The notes under the pieces are model-generated. The model saw only the letters and a list, made by a program, of their open reading frames with translations, was not told where the DNA came from and did no database searches. Position numbers and translations under genes: made by a program. Of a stretch of 64,000 bases of DNA, positions 1-9,718 are shown one piece after another (the stretch's first letter is position 1; each line of letters starts with the position of its first letter). This DNA comes from RHLJ01 sp965242845 (GTDB lineage Bacteria; Bacteroidota; Rhodothermia; Balneolales; Balneolaceae): assembly GCA_965242845.1 (NCBI GenBank), contig CBDETC010000001.1, positions 434,001 to 498,000 on the forward strand, in the 5' to 3' direction.

Positions 1-267
1 TGCTCTTTGTAACATCTCGTTTGCCGCCCTTCTTGTAAACGTGAGTAAGAGAATTTCTGAAGGATGCACCCTACTCTCAACTAATCGAGCTACCCGATAC
101 ACCAGGGTCCTTGTTTTCCCCGTCCCAGCTCCAGCAATTACTAATGCAGGGCCTTCATTATGAAATACAGCTTCTAATTGCTGAGGATTTAAAAGCTCGT
201 TATAAGAGATCGAAAAATCTTGTGATCGAAGGTCGAGAGGCTCTCTTTTGAGAACAAATTTTTTCAT
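1..267 (-). CDS. UvrD/PcrA-type superfamily 1 DNA helicase, N-terminal part (cut by window edge)
   Basis: Reading the minus strand from the ATG at 267 gives 89 residues before the window ends. They hold a Q-motif (LNPQQLEAV, about residues 27-35), the Walker A loop AGAGTGKT and helicase motif Ia (LLTFTRRAANEM). This order is typical of UvrD/PcrA/Rep 3'-5' helicases, which unwind DNA in repair and replication restart. The rest of the protein, including Walker B and the 2B domain, lies outside the window, so UvrD, PcrA or a relative cannot be distinguished. The family assignment is firm. It is divergent from tdk, with about 130 bases between them holding no feature I can support. Confidence 0.85.
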   Translation of the reverse strand, partial: MKKFVLKREPLDLRSQDFSISYNELLNPQQLEAVFHNEGPALVIAGAGTGKTRTLVYRVARLVESRVHPSEILLLTFTRRAANEMLQRA

Positions 268-394
268 GAAAGAAAGTAATCATTTTAATGAGTATGTAAA
301 AATTATGTGTGCCCAATTATGTTCTTGAATTCCTCCTTTTCATTTGCTGGTAACCCCAATATATTCCCGTGCATTAATTCAATTCAAAAAATTC

Positions 395-1039
395 ATGATT
401 AACGAACCATCGTTGGCTCCAAAAGATTTCGGTTGGATCGAAGTAGTATGTGGTGGCATGTTTAGTGGAAAAACCGAGGAGCTAATTAGAAGGGCAAAAA
501 GAGCGCACATTGCTGGTCAAAATGTAGTGGTTGTAAAACCGGCCATCGACAAGCGATATAGTGATACTGAAGTTGTTTCCCATAATGAGACTGCCTTACC
601 AAGCATATTAGTTGATACAGCCGATCAAATTGTTTTATTAACGGGAAATGCAAAAGTAGTTTGTATCGACGAAGCTCAGTTTTTTGATGATCGAATTGTT
701 GATGTGGCCAATAGCCTTGCCAATGATAAAAAGAGAGTCATTGTTGCTGGCTTAGATATGGATTTTGAAGGAAAGCCATTTGGGCCAATGCCCAATCTCT
801 TAGCCGTCGCTGAATTTGTTACCAAGCTTCATGCTGTATGCTCCGAAAGTGGCGCTCTGGCTAATTATTCGCAGAGAGTAGTAAACAATACTAATACGGT
901 GCTTGTGGGAGAATACGATGCGTATGAACCTCGAGCTCGTCACTGTTTCAGACCAAGTGTTGATACCCGGAGAGGGAAACCTATCCGCCCATTTAAAGCT
1001 GTCGAAATAGAAGAAACAGAAGAACATCCAACTAACTAA
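395..1039 (+). CDS. tdk: Thymidine kinase
   Basis: Phosphorylates thymidine to dTMP in the cytosolic nucleoside salvage pathway. The sequence near the N terminus, IEVVCGGMFSGKTEELIRR, contains the P-loop of type II thymidine kinases, followed by VCIDEAQFF (Walker B/DEAQ) and the lid-region VGEYDAYEPRARHCF. The usual CxxC zinc site is only partly visible: one Cys in the HAVCSESG segment and one in ARHCF. I chose the ATG at 395 (214 residues) because the P-loop then lies about 20 residues in, as in relatives; an in-frame TTG at 344 would add an atypical extension. No clear Shine-Dalgarno is seen. The gene is followed after 6 bases by a nucleoside transporter, consistent with a salvage operon. 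Confidence 0.93.
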   Translation: MINEPSLAPKDFGWIEVVCGGMFSGKTEELIRRAKRAHIAGQNVVVVKPAIDKRYSDTEVVSHNETALPSILVDTADQIVLLTGNAKVVCIDEAQFFDDRIVDVANSLANDKKRVIVAGLDMDFEGKPFGPMPNLLAVAEFVTKLHAVCSESGALANYSQRVVNNTNTVLVGEYDAYEPRARHCFRPSVDTRRGKPIRPFKAVEIEETEEHPTN

Positions 1040-1045
1040 TTCTCA

Positions 1046-2377
1046 ATGGAAAATATTCTCCGCGGTATTTTAGGAATGGCCGTTATTATCGGTGCAACTT
1101 ATTTACTGAGCAATAATAAAAAACACATAAACTGGAGACTGGTAATAACTGGTTTAGGTATTCAGTTTTTTCTCGCCGTACTAATTCTTAAATCAGAAAC
1201 ACTGGCTGATTTTTGGGCTCCATTAGGATGGCCCATGTTACTTTTCGAAGTGATTGCCAGTTTCTTTGTCGTTGTATTAAAGTATACAACAGCTGGAGCA
1301 GAGTTCCTGTTTGGCTTCCTGGCTCATGATTTATCATATGAAGATAGTATGGGAGTTATTTTCGCCTTCCAGGTTTTACCTACTATTATCTTCTTCGCTT
1401 CTTTAACAGCATTGCTGTATCACTATGGGGTTCTCCAGTATGTGGTAAGAATTTTATCCAAAGGAATGCAGAGACTTTTGGGGACATCAGGGGCAGAGAC
1501 ACTATCAGTTATCTCAAATATATTTGTTGGCCAAACAGAAGCTCCATTGGTCATCAAACCTTTTATCGATAAGATGACTAAATCGGAACTTCTTGCGGTT
1601 ATGACTGGAGGTATGGCTACTATAGCTGGTGGAGTGATGGCCGCCTATGTAGCTATGCTTGGAACTTCATTTGCAGCAGCTAATGGGTTAGAGATTGCAG
1701 TTGCACAACAGCTATTTGCAGAACGATTATTAGGAGCAAGTTTAATGGCTGCTCCTGCTGCTTTAGTTATAGCCAAGATTCTATATCCTGAGACAGAGGA
1801 ATCAGTAACTGCTGGTTCTGTTCAGATGACGGTTGAGAAAACAGATGCCAATGGAATTGATGCAGCAGCATCAGGAGCTGGGGTAGGATTAAAACTGGCA
1901 GCAAATGTAGGAGCTATGCTTTTGGCATTTATCGCTCTTCTGGCAATGTTTAATGGTCTTTTTGAATGGATAAGTGATCTTACGGGCCTTACCGGATTAA
2001 TTGGCTCTCCCCTTTCTATCGAGATGGTTTTGGGATGGGTACTAGCACCATTAGCCTGGTTAATTGGAGTGCCGTGGGAAGATGCCACTTCTATGGGATC
2101 ACTTATAGGTACTAAAATCGTGCTAAATGAGTTTGTAGCTTATCTAAAACTAGCTGAGGATGTTGCCGCCACAGCATTGAATCCAAAAACTATTGCAATG
2201 GCTACTTTCGCTCTTTGTGGGTTTGCAAACTTTTCATCAATTGCTATCCAAATTGGAGGGATTGGCGGTTTAGCTCCTTCCAGGAAAGCAGATTTAGCTA
2301 AATTTGGACTTAAAGCAGTTTTTGCTGGAACATTGGCTAATTTAATGACAGCCACTATTGCTGGAATGCTTTTTTAA
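1046..2377 (+). CDS. NupC-type concentrative nucleoside transporter (CNT family)
   Basis: A 443-residue polytopic inner-membrane protein that should import nucleosides by ion symport. The signature VGQTEAPLVIKPF, about residues 161-173, is the conserved CNT motif that lines the nucleoside and cation site. The C-terminal NEFVAYLKL and CGFANFSSIAIQIGG segments are also family hallmarks. Length fits bacterial NupC/CNT proteins (about 400-430). It begins 6 bases after tdk, so uptake and phosphorylation of thymidine are probably co-transcribed. Substrate range and whether Na+ or H+ drives it cannot be told from the sequence by eye. Confidence 0.92.
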   Translation: MENILRGILGMAVIIGATYLLSNNKKHINWRLVITGLGIQFFLAVLILKSETLADFWAPLGWPMLLFEVIASFFVVVLKYTTAGAEFLFGFLAHDLSYEDSMGVIFAFQVLPTIIFFASLTALLYHYGVLQYVVRILSKGMQRLLGTSGAETLSVISNIFVGQTEAPLVIKPFIDKMTKSELLAVMTGGMATIAGGVMAAYVAMLGTSFAAANGLEIAVAQQLFAERLLGASLMAAPAALVIAKILYPETEESVTAGSVQMTVEKTDANGIDAAASGAGVGLKLAANVGAMLLAFIALLAMFNGLFEWISDLTGLTGLIGSPLSIEMVLGWVLAPLAWLIGVPWEDATSMGSLIGTKIVLNEFVAYLKLAEDVAATALNPKTIAMATFALCGFANFSSIAIQIGGIGGLAPSRKADLAKFGLKAVFAGTLANLMTATIAGMLF

Positions 2378-2413
2378 ACGTCGAACAATAAATAACAGAC
2401 ATATTCATCAATT

Positions 2414-4375
2414 ATGAAACAACCAGGATTTATGAGACTACTATGTGCATTATTTGCTATGGTTTTTATCTCCTGTGCAGGAAGTAATCCTGCTACCAAT
2501 ACCCCTGAACCTGAACCACTCGCTGATAATGTTGTAGGTCAACTTGGAAACGAAGTAGTTACGTATGAAGAGCTAGTGGAAAGCTTTAAAGCAGGAAATT
2601 TACAACAAGAGGTAAGTCTTTCGGATTTACAAGATTTCCTTCCTATCTACCTGGATTATAAGGCAAAAATTTTATCAGCTACCGATGCGGGTTATTTTCA
2701 AAAGGAATCAATACTCGAGGAATACAGCGTGTATGCGAAACAAGCTGCCTACTCTTATTGGTTAGAGAATAAGATACGCCCCACCCTATTCGATGAATTC
2801 AAAGAGAAATATGACCAGGAGCTTAAATCTTCTCATCTGCTTATTGCTTTAGATGAGAATGCGCCTGATGCTGACACTCTAGAAGCCTATAATAAATTAA
2901 TCGAGGCGCGAGATAGATTTTTAGCGGGTGCAACTATGAGTGAATTAGACGAAGAGTACTCTTCGAAAAGAAATGGAAGGTCTATGGGAGGAGATTTACC
3001 GTGGTTTTCAGTAGGTACAACCGTCAAGGAATTTGAAGATGTTTTATATAGCCTGGAGGAAGGTGAAATTTCCCAACCGTTTAGAACTCAATTTGGTTAT
3101 CATATTGTATTGCTTGAAGAAAAAAGAGAACGACTGCCCTCACGTCTTGTATCCCACATTTTCTTAAGAAGGAATCAACCTACTTCCAACTTGGATAGTG
3201 CTTACAAAGAGCTTCAAATGGGAGCTGACTGGAGTGAAACCGTAAAAAAATATACAGAGGACACTCCTTCTGCTGAAAACGGAGGTCGAGTTGGCTGGAT
3301 TGAATATGGATCAAGATATGATGGAGGTTTTATCGACGAGGTAATGACGGCTGATCCTTCTCTTCCATATACAGAAATTATCAATACTACCTATGGGTCT
3401 CATATTCTTAAAATTGATTCCGTCCGAGCTTTTGAAAATGAGGAAGCCAGGAATCAGTATTTGATGAGGTTACTGGAAAACTCAAGGACTATAAGAAAAA
3501 GCAATGGCTTTATTGTAGATTGGCTTGAGGAATACTACGAAGGAAAAGTGAATAATTCTGCACTACAAAGCTTCTCAGAACTCGTACTGGAGCAGGATTC
3601 CATTCTTTTTTCCGATTTGACACTCGATCAGGCTATGGCTGGATCTAACTTGTTCACCTTTTCAGGAATTGAAAAAGATGTGAGTGATTTCCTGGCTTAT
3701 CTTGTTGAAAATGAAAGAGGTCCATATGGCTCAAATTATGACGCGTTATGGTTCGATGATTTTAAAGAAGAGATAGTAGATTCTAAGATCACCGAGCTTG
3801 CTTTACAAGAGTTTCCAGAATTTTCCGATCAAACCGAGAGCTATAAAAGCGGGTTGGTTGTTTATCAAATCAATGAAGATTCTGTATGGAGCTCTGCCAC
3901 TGTGGATACTACAGAGTTATTAGAACTCTATGATACTAATACTGAAGACTACTCCTTCCCTACTCGGTATTCCTACTACTTACTTACATCGAGTAGAGAT
4001 ACAACTATCCAGAAAGCTATTGAGTTTATTAATGAAGGTAATTTACCTGACAGCGCCAGAGCTAATGGAATACCGGTTGGCGTAGTATTTGATTCTACTG
4101 GTACTTTCCAGGGGGCTCCTTTTGATAAACTCAGTGGAATGGATACAGGTACTTTTTCTGAGATTTTTGATTACAACAACAGAAAAGGAGTGTTTTATTT
4201 AGTTGGAATAATTCCTTCAAGGAAAATGACTTTTGATGAAGCTTTTAATAAGCTAATGTCTGATTATCAACCGATAAGAGAAGAAAAGTGGTTGAAAAAT
4301 ATGAGAGCAGAGTATGGTGTTACCTCCTACCCTCAAAAAGTAGAAGAGTTATTTAACGAAAAAATGAATGAATGA
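2414..4375 (+). CDS. Lipoprotein with two PpiC (parvulin) domains, SurA/PrsA-like chaperone
   Basis: A 653-residue protein with a lipoprotein signal peptide (FISC, Cys21), so probably anchored in a membrane facing the periplasm. Two parvulin-type peptidyl-prolyl isomerase domains are visible, about residues 138-240 (SSHLLIALDE start, GGDLPWFSVG, FGYHIVLLEE end) and 245-345 (SHIFLRRN start, NGGRVGWIEYG, YGSHILKID end). The C-terminal half (about 350-653) has no recognised domain. Likely helps fold or deliver outer-membrane proteins. It overlaps the next isomerase gene by ATGA, and three such genes run in tandem here. Family firm; client proteins unknown. Confidence 0.87.
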   Translation: MKQPGFMRLLCALFAMVFISCAGSNPATNTPEPEPLADNVVGQLGNEVVTYEELVESFKAGNLQQEVSLSDLQDFLPIYLDYKAKILSATDAGYFQKESILEEYSVYAKQAAYSYWLENKIRPTLFDEFKEKYDQELKSSHLLIALDENAPDADTLEAYNKLIEARDRFLAGATMSELDEEYSSKRNGRSMGGDLPWFSVGTTVKEFEDVLYSLEEGEISQPFRTQFGYHIVLLEEKRERLPSRLVSHIFLRRNQPTSNLDSAYKELQMGADWSETVKKYTEDTPSAENGGRVGWIEYGSRYDGGFIDEVMTADPSLPYTEIINTTYGSHILKIDSVRAFENEEARNQYLMRLLENSRTIRKSNGFIVDWLEEYYEGKVNNSALQSFSELVLEQDSILFSDLTLDQAMAGSNLFTFSGIEKDVSDFLAYLVENERGPYGSNYDALWFDDFKEEIVDSKITELALQEFPEFSDQTESYKSGLVVYQINEDSVWSSATVDTTELLELYDTNTEDYSFPTRYSYYLLTSSRDTTIQKAIEFINEGNLPDSARANGIPVGVVFDSTGTFQGAPFDKLSGMDTGTFSEIFDYNNRKGVFYLVGIIPSRKMTFDEAFNKLMSDYQPIREEKWLKNMRAEYGVTSYPQKVEELFNEKMNE

Positions 4376-5220
4376 GAATAGCCTTACTGATAACACTTTT
4401 ATTAGTAAGCTGTACCAGGAAATCGGATAATGCTGAACCTGTTTTAGCAAGAGTAGGCAGTGCTACCCTCACATTCTCGGAAGCGAAAAACTCAATTCCC
4501 GAGTTTATATTCGAAGAGGATAGCATTGCTGCTTATCATTCTTTTAGAGAAGACTGGATCGAGAATCAGATCATACTTCAGGATGCTTACAGGTTAAGAA
4601 TACATCGAAGACCTGAGATTCAGAATCGTTTGGATAAGGTTAGAGAAGATTTCCTAACCCAGATTGCTCAGGAATATTATCTGGGCGAAATGGAAGATGA
4701 AATTCAGGTTACTGACGAGGAGGCGCGCGCCTATTATCAAGAGAACAAAGATAGTTTTGTACTAGAAGAACGATATGTACGATATAGGCATATGATTACT
4801 ACTTCCCTTGATGATGCGCAGAAAGCTCGCAATGATTTGTTAAGGGGAATTGAATGGAATGATGTTGCTCAGGCTTTCTCAGTCAATCCTGAGCTGGCAA
4901 TTCGAGAATCAGAACGTTTTTGGCCGGAATCAATAGCAGCTGGAGAAGCAGCAGTCTTGAATAGGTATCTAAAAGTTATAGGCCTGTCAGAAATTACGGT
5001 AATTGAAAAGATTGGTAATGAGTATCATTTTGTTCAATTATTGGAAGAAAGAGCTAAAGGGGATCATCCCGATTTAGAATGGCTTATAGATCAGATCAAG
5101 GAATGGTTAATCCTTGAAAAAAGAAGGCGTGCCTTCAATACCTATGTAAAGAATCTTTATCTTCAGGCCCAAGCGAATAATGAAATAGAAACTTTCGACG
5201 TTCACTCAAGAAACAACTAG
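4372..5220 (+). CDS. Small lipoprotein of the SurA/PpiC family, degenerate parvulin domain
   Basis: A 282-residue protein with a short lipoprotein signal (LLVSC, Cys14). A SurA-like helical N-terminal region (NQIILQDAYRLRIHRRPEIQNRL) is followed by a segment starting YVRYRHMITTSLDDAQKA, which resembles a parvulin start (the usual HIL), but the GGDLG-like core is missing. I therefore expect chaperone rather than isomerase activity. Its ATG overlaps the stop of the upstream lipoprotein isomerase, so the two are translationally coupled. It ends 21 bases before the third member of the set. Confidence 0.75.
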   Translation: MRIALLITLLLVSCTRKSDNAEPVLARVGSATLTFSEAKNSIPEFIFEEDSIAAYHSFREDWIENQIILQDAYRLRIHRRPEIQNRLDKVREDFLTQIAQEYYLGEMEDEIQVTDEEARAYYQENKDSFVLEERYVRYRHMITTSLDDAQKARNDLLRGIEWNDVAQAFSVNPELAIRESERFWPESIAAGEAAVLNRYLKVIGLSEITVIEKIGNEYHFVQLLEERAKGDHPDLEWLIDQIKEWLILEKRRRAFNTYVKNLYLQAQANNEIETFDVHSRNN

Positions 5221-5241
5221 TCGAAAATTAGTACACATTTA

Positions 5242-6603
5242 ATGAAAAAAGCTTTAAGCATTTTATTCTTTGCCCTATCCACAGGGGCATTTTCTTTTGC
5301 TCAATCTCAGGGTTTACAGCCTGCTGACCAAATTGTGGCATTAGTAAACAATCATGTAATTCTTAAATCAGATGTGGATGCAGATGTTTTGAACTACCTT
5401 AGGCAAGCACAAAGCTACGGTAATCCGGTTCAATTTAGTGAAGATCTTTGGTATCAATTTTTGGATGCTTCTATTGAAAACTTCATTCTGGTTGAGAAAG
5501 CACGGGTAGATTCACTTACTATTCCAGCTGATAGAATAAATCGTCAAATGGATCAGCGCATTGATCAGCTTGTGCAACGAGCTGGAAGTGAGCAAGCATT
5601 AGAACAGGTTTTTGGGAAATCTATTCTTCAGATTAAGGATGAATTCAGAGAAGATTTTACTGAGCAGATGCTTACAGAAATGGTTAGGCAAAACAAATTT
5701 AGTTCGGTTTCCATTACCCGTCCCGAAGTAAGAGAATTCTTTGAGTCGATACCTAAAGATTCACTGCCTACTATTCCTGAACAAATAGCCCTTTCTCAAA
5801 TTGTAATCCTCCCTCCTGCTAAGGATGATGCAAGAGAAGCAGCAAGACTTTTCGCAGAGACACTAAGAGACTCTGCATTAAATCATGGAAAAACCATTGA
5901 CGAATTAGCGAGAAGGCATAGTGATGGTCCATCGGCCCCAAGAGGCGGACTCTTACCTATGATGGCACTTGGAGATTTAGTTTCTGAATATTCGGCAGCG
6001 GCTTCAGCAATGCAGCCTGGCCAGGTTTCCAGTGTTGTAGAAACTGAATTTGGTTTCCATGTAATACAATTAATAAAAAGAGTTGGTGACCAGATCGAAA
6101 CTCGGCATATACTTATATCAGTAGATGCTTCCGAATTAGATGATGATTTTGCAATAAATAGATTAACTGAAATTCGAGATAGCTTAATCACCGATCCTGA
6201 ATTGAGTTTTTCTGCCTTTGCTCAAAGAGTTAGTGAAGATCCAAACACTAAACTGGCTGGTGGAAAAATTCTGGACCCCCAAACAGGAGAACGTCTAATT
6301 CCATTAAATCGACTTGATCCAGCGCTCTATCGCATTGCTTTGTTAATGGATGAAGAGGGAGCAATTTCCGAGCCTCGTCCCTTCAATCCTAACGATGCCA
6401 ATGCTGGGAAAGCTTATCGAATTGTTCGCTTAGATCGCCAGATTCCAGAGCATATTGCTAATTTTGAACAAGATTACGATCGACTCAAAGCAATCGCGCT
6501 TCAGCAAAAGCAATTTCAGGAGTACACCGACTGGATAGCGGAGTTAAAATCTGAATTTTATATAGAGTATAGAATTTCAGTGCCTAATATGGAGGCAAAC
6601 TAA
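5242..6603 (+). CDS. SurA-like periplasmic chaperone/peptidyl-prolyl isomerase
   Basis: A 453-residue protein with a cleavable signal peptide (cut near FSFAQ, residue 20). The SurA N-terminal domain (ADQIVALVNNHVILKSDVD, about 28-46, plus helices to 165) is followed by two parvulin domains, about 178-275 (PEQIALSQIVI; RGGLLPMMALGDL; FGFHVIQLI) and 280-395 (ETRHILISVD; AGGKILDPQTG). This is the classical SurA layout: a chaperone escorting outer-membrane proteins through the periplasm. Its stop shares one base with the MoxR start, placing it in an operon with the ATPase. Confidence 0.88.
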   Translation: MKKALSILFFALSTGAFSFAQSQGLQPADQIVALVNNHVILKSDVDADVLNYLRQAQSYGNPVQFSEDLWYQFLDASIENFILVEKARVDSLTIPADRINRQMDQRIDQLVQRAGSEQALEQVFGKSILQIKDEFREDFTEQMLTEMVRQNKFSSVSITRPEVREFFESIPKDSLPTIPEQIALSQIVILPPAKDDAREAARLFAETLRDSALNHGKTIDELARRHSDGPSAPRGGLLPMMALGDLVSEYSAAASAMQPGQVSSVVETEFGFHVIQLIKRVGDQIETRHILISVDASELDDDFAINRLTEIRDSLITDPELSFSAFAQRVSEDPNTKLAGGKILDPQTGERLIPLNRLDPALYRIALLMDEEGAISEPRPFNPNDANAGKAYRIVRLDRQIPEHIANFEQDYDRLKAIALQQKQFQEYTDWIAELKSEFYIEYRISVPNMEAN

Positions 6604-7592
6604 TGCTTATGGATGACCCGGTTAAACTTGCTGATAAATTCACTGAATCATTTGAAGCAATTAAAAAAGAGATACATAAAGCTGTAATTGGTCAGGATGA
6701 TATTATCAATCTATTACTGATAAGCTTGTTTTCAAGAGGTCACTGTGTATTAGTTGGCGTTCCTGGATTAGCCAAGACCTTATTAATTCGCACTCTTGCT
6801 GATACTCTTGGCCTCTCCTTCAATCGTATTCAGTTTACCCCGGATCTGATGCCAGGAGATATTACTGGAACCGAAGTGATTGAGGAGAATAAGCAGGAAG
6901 GCACGAAAGAATTCAAATTCATTAAGGGGCCAATTTTTGCGAATATCGTTTTGGCAGATGAGATAAATCGTACGCCTCCAAAAACTCAAGCTGCTCTTTT
7001 AGAGGGAATGCAGGAATATCATGTTACAGCTTCAGGAGTAACCTATGATTTGGAAACGCCTTTTTTCGTACTTGCCACTCAAAACCCGATCGAGCAAGAA
7101 GGAACCTACCCCCTTCCTGAGGCCCAGTTAGATCGATTTATGTTCAATATTTGGGTCGATTACCCGAGTTTTGAAGAAGAGAAAGAAATTGTAAGTCAAA
7201 CTACTTCAAAAAGAAACGTTACACTTCAACCAATACTGTCACGCGAAGAGATTGAAGAACTTCAGTCCTTAGTTCTGGAGGTTCCTGTTCCGGAAAGTGT
7301 TCTTGAATACGCTGTGAAGCTTGTGACTATGACTCGCCCGGATTCTGAATTGGCACCAGATTATATCAAAAAGTATATGAGCTGGGGTGCAGGTCCTCGG
7401 GCTTCTCAATATCTCATTCTAGGTGGGAAAGCCAGAGCTCTTTCTCAAGGTAGATATAACGTTACTGAAGAGGATATTAAGACCCTTGCAGTACCGGTAC
7501 TAAGGCATAGGATCGTGAACAATTATGCTGCTGAAGCGGAAGGCTATACCGTAGTCTCGTTAATAGAGCGACTTATAGAAGACGTTCATTAA
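6603..7592 (+). CDS. MoxR-family AAA+ ATPase
   Basis: A 329-residue cytosolic AAA+ protein. Walker A GVPGLAKT is at residues 52-59; Walker B is VLADEINR, followed by PPKTQAALLEGMQE and the sensor motif ATQNPIEQEGTYPLPEAQLDRF, typical of the MoxR group. Such ATPases act as chaperones that mature partner complexes, usually with DUF58 and VWA proteins encoded beside them. Here the next gene is a VWA-like membrane protein, but no DUF58 gene is present. The start overlaps the stop of the SurA-like gene by one base; an alternative ATG lies at 6609. Confidence 0.92.
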   Translation: MLMDDPVKLADKFTESFEAIKKEIHKAVIGQDDIINLLLISLFSRGHCVLVGVPGLAKTLLIRTLADTLGLSFNRIQFTPDLMPGDITGTEVIEENKQEGTKEFKFIKGPIFANIVLADEINRTPPKTQAALLEGMQEYHVTASGVTYDLETPFFVLATQNPIEQEGTYPLPEAQLDRFMFNIWVDYPSFEEEKEIVSQTTSKRNVTLQPILSREEIEELQSLVLEVPVPESVLEYAVKLVTMTRPDSELAPDYIKKYMSWGAGPRASQYLILGGKARALSQGRYNVTEEDIKTLAVPVLRHRIVNNYAAEAEGYTVVSLIERLIEDVH

Positions 7593-7611
7593 CTTTTACC
7601 AGGCTAATGCA

Positions 7612-9717
7612 GTGGAATTTCAAGGTTTCCAACATAGCTTACCTGATTATGTAATAGCTTTACTGGTCATTGCTCTAGTAGGCATTTCAATTCTTTCTTA
7701 CAGAAAACTAACCAGCATATCCCTGCTTCCGAGAACTGGGCTTATAATCTTGCGTTCTCTTTCGCTATTAATTGTGTTGACTCTCTTCCTGAATCCCTAT
7801 TTTTTTTCCTCAGATTCGGTTCAAAAAAAACCACGTTTACTCGTTTTATTAGACAATTCAGAAAGTGTGTCAATAACAAAGGGGAATTATCTGGGGATAG
7901 AGTCATATAACTCCGTATTAGATCAATTGAGGTTCTCATCTAATACGGAAATAGAAGCTGAATTTTTTGGCCTGGGAAGTAACACTGTTCAATTATCCGG
8001 AACTGAACAACTTTCACTAATCGAAGGAGAAAGTAATTTTTATACAGCAATTTCCCAGGTTCAGGAACTTGAAGATGATTTTGATGGTGCCATTCTGCTT
8101 TCTGATGGAATTATTACTTTTGGCAGAAACCCTATTCTTCTTGCACTTGATTTAAATATTCCATTGTACTCCATAGCTTTAGGAGATACAAGTAAAGTCA
8201 GAGATATCTCTGTTTCTAACGTAGCCTCTAATCCTACCGGGTATACTAATACTATTCATTCTGTTAATGTAGATATCTCTCAAAATGGATTTGATGAAGA
8301 ATCTGTAGTAGTAGAACTGAAGAATGGAGAAGGCGATGTACTAGAGACCACAAGCACTTCATTTAACAGTGGAGAAAATATTAAAAGTATCGAGTTTTCT
8401 CTGAATTTAGTCGAGGCAGGTATAAGTCAGTATTCCGTTTCCGTAAGCGAATTGGATGGAGAATGGAGCACAGAAAATAATATCTCGTTCTTCTCGATTG
8501 ATGTCCTGGATGGTAAAACTAAAGTACTTCATGCTGCATTTGAAGTTCATCCCGACGCTAAAATGATTCGTTCCATTTTAGAGGAAGACGAAAATATAGA
8601 ACTCTCAACGTTAACCTGGATAAGTGGAAATCGGTTTGTTGAAGATGACTTTCCGGATTTATCTACTATCGACCTAATCATTTTTCATGGTGTACCAGCA
8701 GGTAATTTTGATCAGAATATCTTCCAGGACTTATCAAATAAATCCACACTTTATCTACAGTTACCCAGGAGTCGGATAAATAGAGATGGCATATTCCCTG
8801 AATTATTTATGATCCAAAATTCGGGGAATCAATTATTCCAGGTTCAGCTGTCCCCCAATACAGAAAGTAATGTACATCCTATCTTAGAACTTCCTGAAAT
8901 TGCCTATCAAAATGTTCCTCCATTAATTAGTTCTTTGCGTGCGATATCAACTGTTCCGGATGCATCAGACTTGATTAATAGTAGTTTTCAGGGTGTGAAG
9001 ACTCCGAATTCTATTATGAGTATTGCTGAACGAGGAGGAGTAAGAAGAAGCTCTGTGGCTGCCTGGGAATGGTTTAGAATGTATCAAAGCCCTAATTCTC
9101 AGGAGCGGGATTATGTGGTTCAACTCTTTAGCAATCTGGTAGGCTGGACTTCTAATAATCCGGATAACCGACGTTTAAAAATATCCCCGTCTAAGCCTGT
9201 ATTTAACCTATCTGAAGAAGTGATTATAAACGCTAATTTGAATAATGAAAGTGGCGAAGTTGAATCGGAGGCATCAATAGAGCTTAACATCAGTGATGAA
9301 GAGGGCTTTTTGCAACCCTATAATATGGCTAACAATGGAAATGGATCTTATGAATTGAAGTCAAATTCATTAGGTCCTGGGCTTTATTCATACACAGCTA
9401 TTGCCCGAAAAGGAAGTCGGGAAATTGATACCCAAACGGGTGAGTTTTTAGTTCAGGAAACAAATTCTGAGTTTATTAACACTGTCAGAAATGATGAATT
9501 ACTTAGCTCATTAGCCAGCGGGACTGGTGGAAGCTTTTTTGAGTACAGTGATGTAAGTCGATTCTGGGAGATTCTAAATAACGACAATATTCTAGAGCAA
9601 AAACAGGAATTAGTTGAAAGCTACCACTTTCCAGTCCGGTCTTTCTGGTGGTTCCTTGTTGTATTGACTCTATTGGGCACCGAATGGCTTGCCAGAAAGT
9701 ATTATGCCCTACCCTAA
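7612..9717 (+). CDS. Membrane protein with VWA-like domain, partner of MoxR
   Basis: A 701-residue protein starting with GTG. Two N-terminal membrane segments (about 13-33 and 43-60) precede a von Willebrand A-like region: LLVLLDNSESVSI resembles the MIDAS DxSxS strand and GAILLSDGIITFG a later strand. A long extracytoplasmic part with Ig-like beta regions follows, and the C terminus has one membrane helix (SFWWFLVVLTLLGTEWLARK). Similar MoxR-linked membrane proteins exist in Bacteroidota and Planctomycetota, but their role is unclear. It lies 19 bases downstream of the MoxR gene and probably interacts with it. The MIDAS site looks incomplete, so metal binding is uncertain. Confidence 0.68.
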   Translation: MEFQGFQHSLPDYVIALLVIALVGISILSYRKLTSISLLPRTGLIILRSLSLLIVLTLFLNPYFFSSDSVQKKPRLLVLLDNSESVSITKGNYLGIESYNSVLDQLRFSSNTEIEAEFFGLGSNTVQLSGTEQLSLIEGESNFYTAISQVQELEDDFDGAILLSDGIITFGRNPILLALDLNIPLYSIALGDTSKVRDISVSNVASNPTGYTNTIHSVNVDISQNGFDEESVVVELKNGEGDVLETTSTSFNSGENIKSIEFSLNLVEAGISQYSVSVSELDGEWSTENNISFFSIDVLDGKTKVLHAAFEVHPDAKMIRSILEEDENIELSTLTWISGNRFVEDDFPDLSTIDLIIFHGVPAGNFDQNIFQDLSNKSTLYLQLPRSRINRDGIFPELFMIQNSGNQLFQVQLSPNTESNVHPILELPEIAYQNVPPLISSLRAISTVPDASDLINSSFQGVKTPNSIMSIAERGGVRRSSVAAWEWFRMYQSPNSQERDYVVQLFSNLVGWTSNNPDNRRLKISPSKPVFNLSEEVIINANLNNESGEVESEASIELNISDEEGFLQPYNMANNGNGSYELKSNSLGPGLYSYTAIARKGSREIDTQTGEFLVQETNSEFINTVRNDELLSSLASGTGGSFFEYSDVSRFWEILNNDNILEQKQELVESYHFPVRSFWWFLVVLTLLGTEWLARKYYALP

Positions 9718-9718
9718 G

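Noticed and set aside
344..394. In-frame TTG start extending thymidine kinase by 17 residues
   Set aside because: The extension has no family equivalent; the ATG at 395 places the P-loop at the usual distance from the N terminus.
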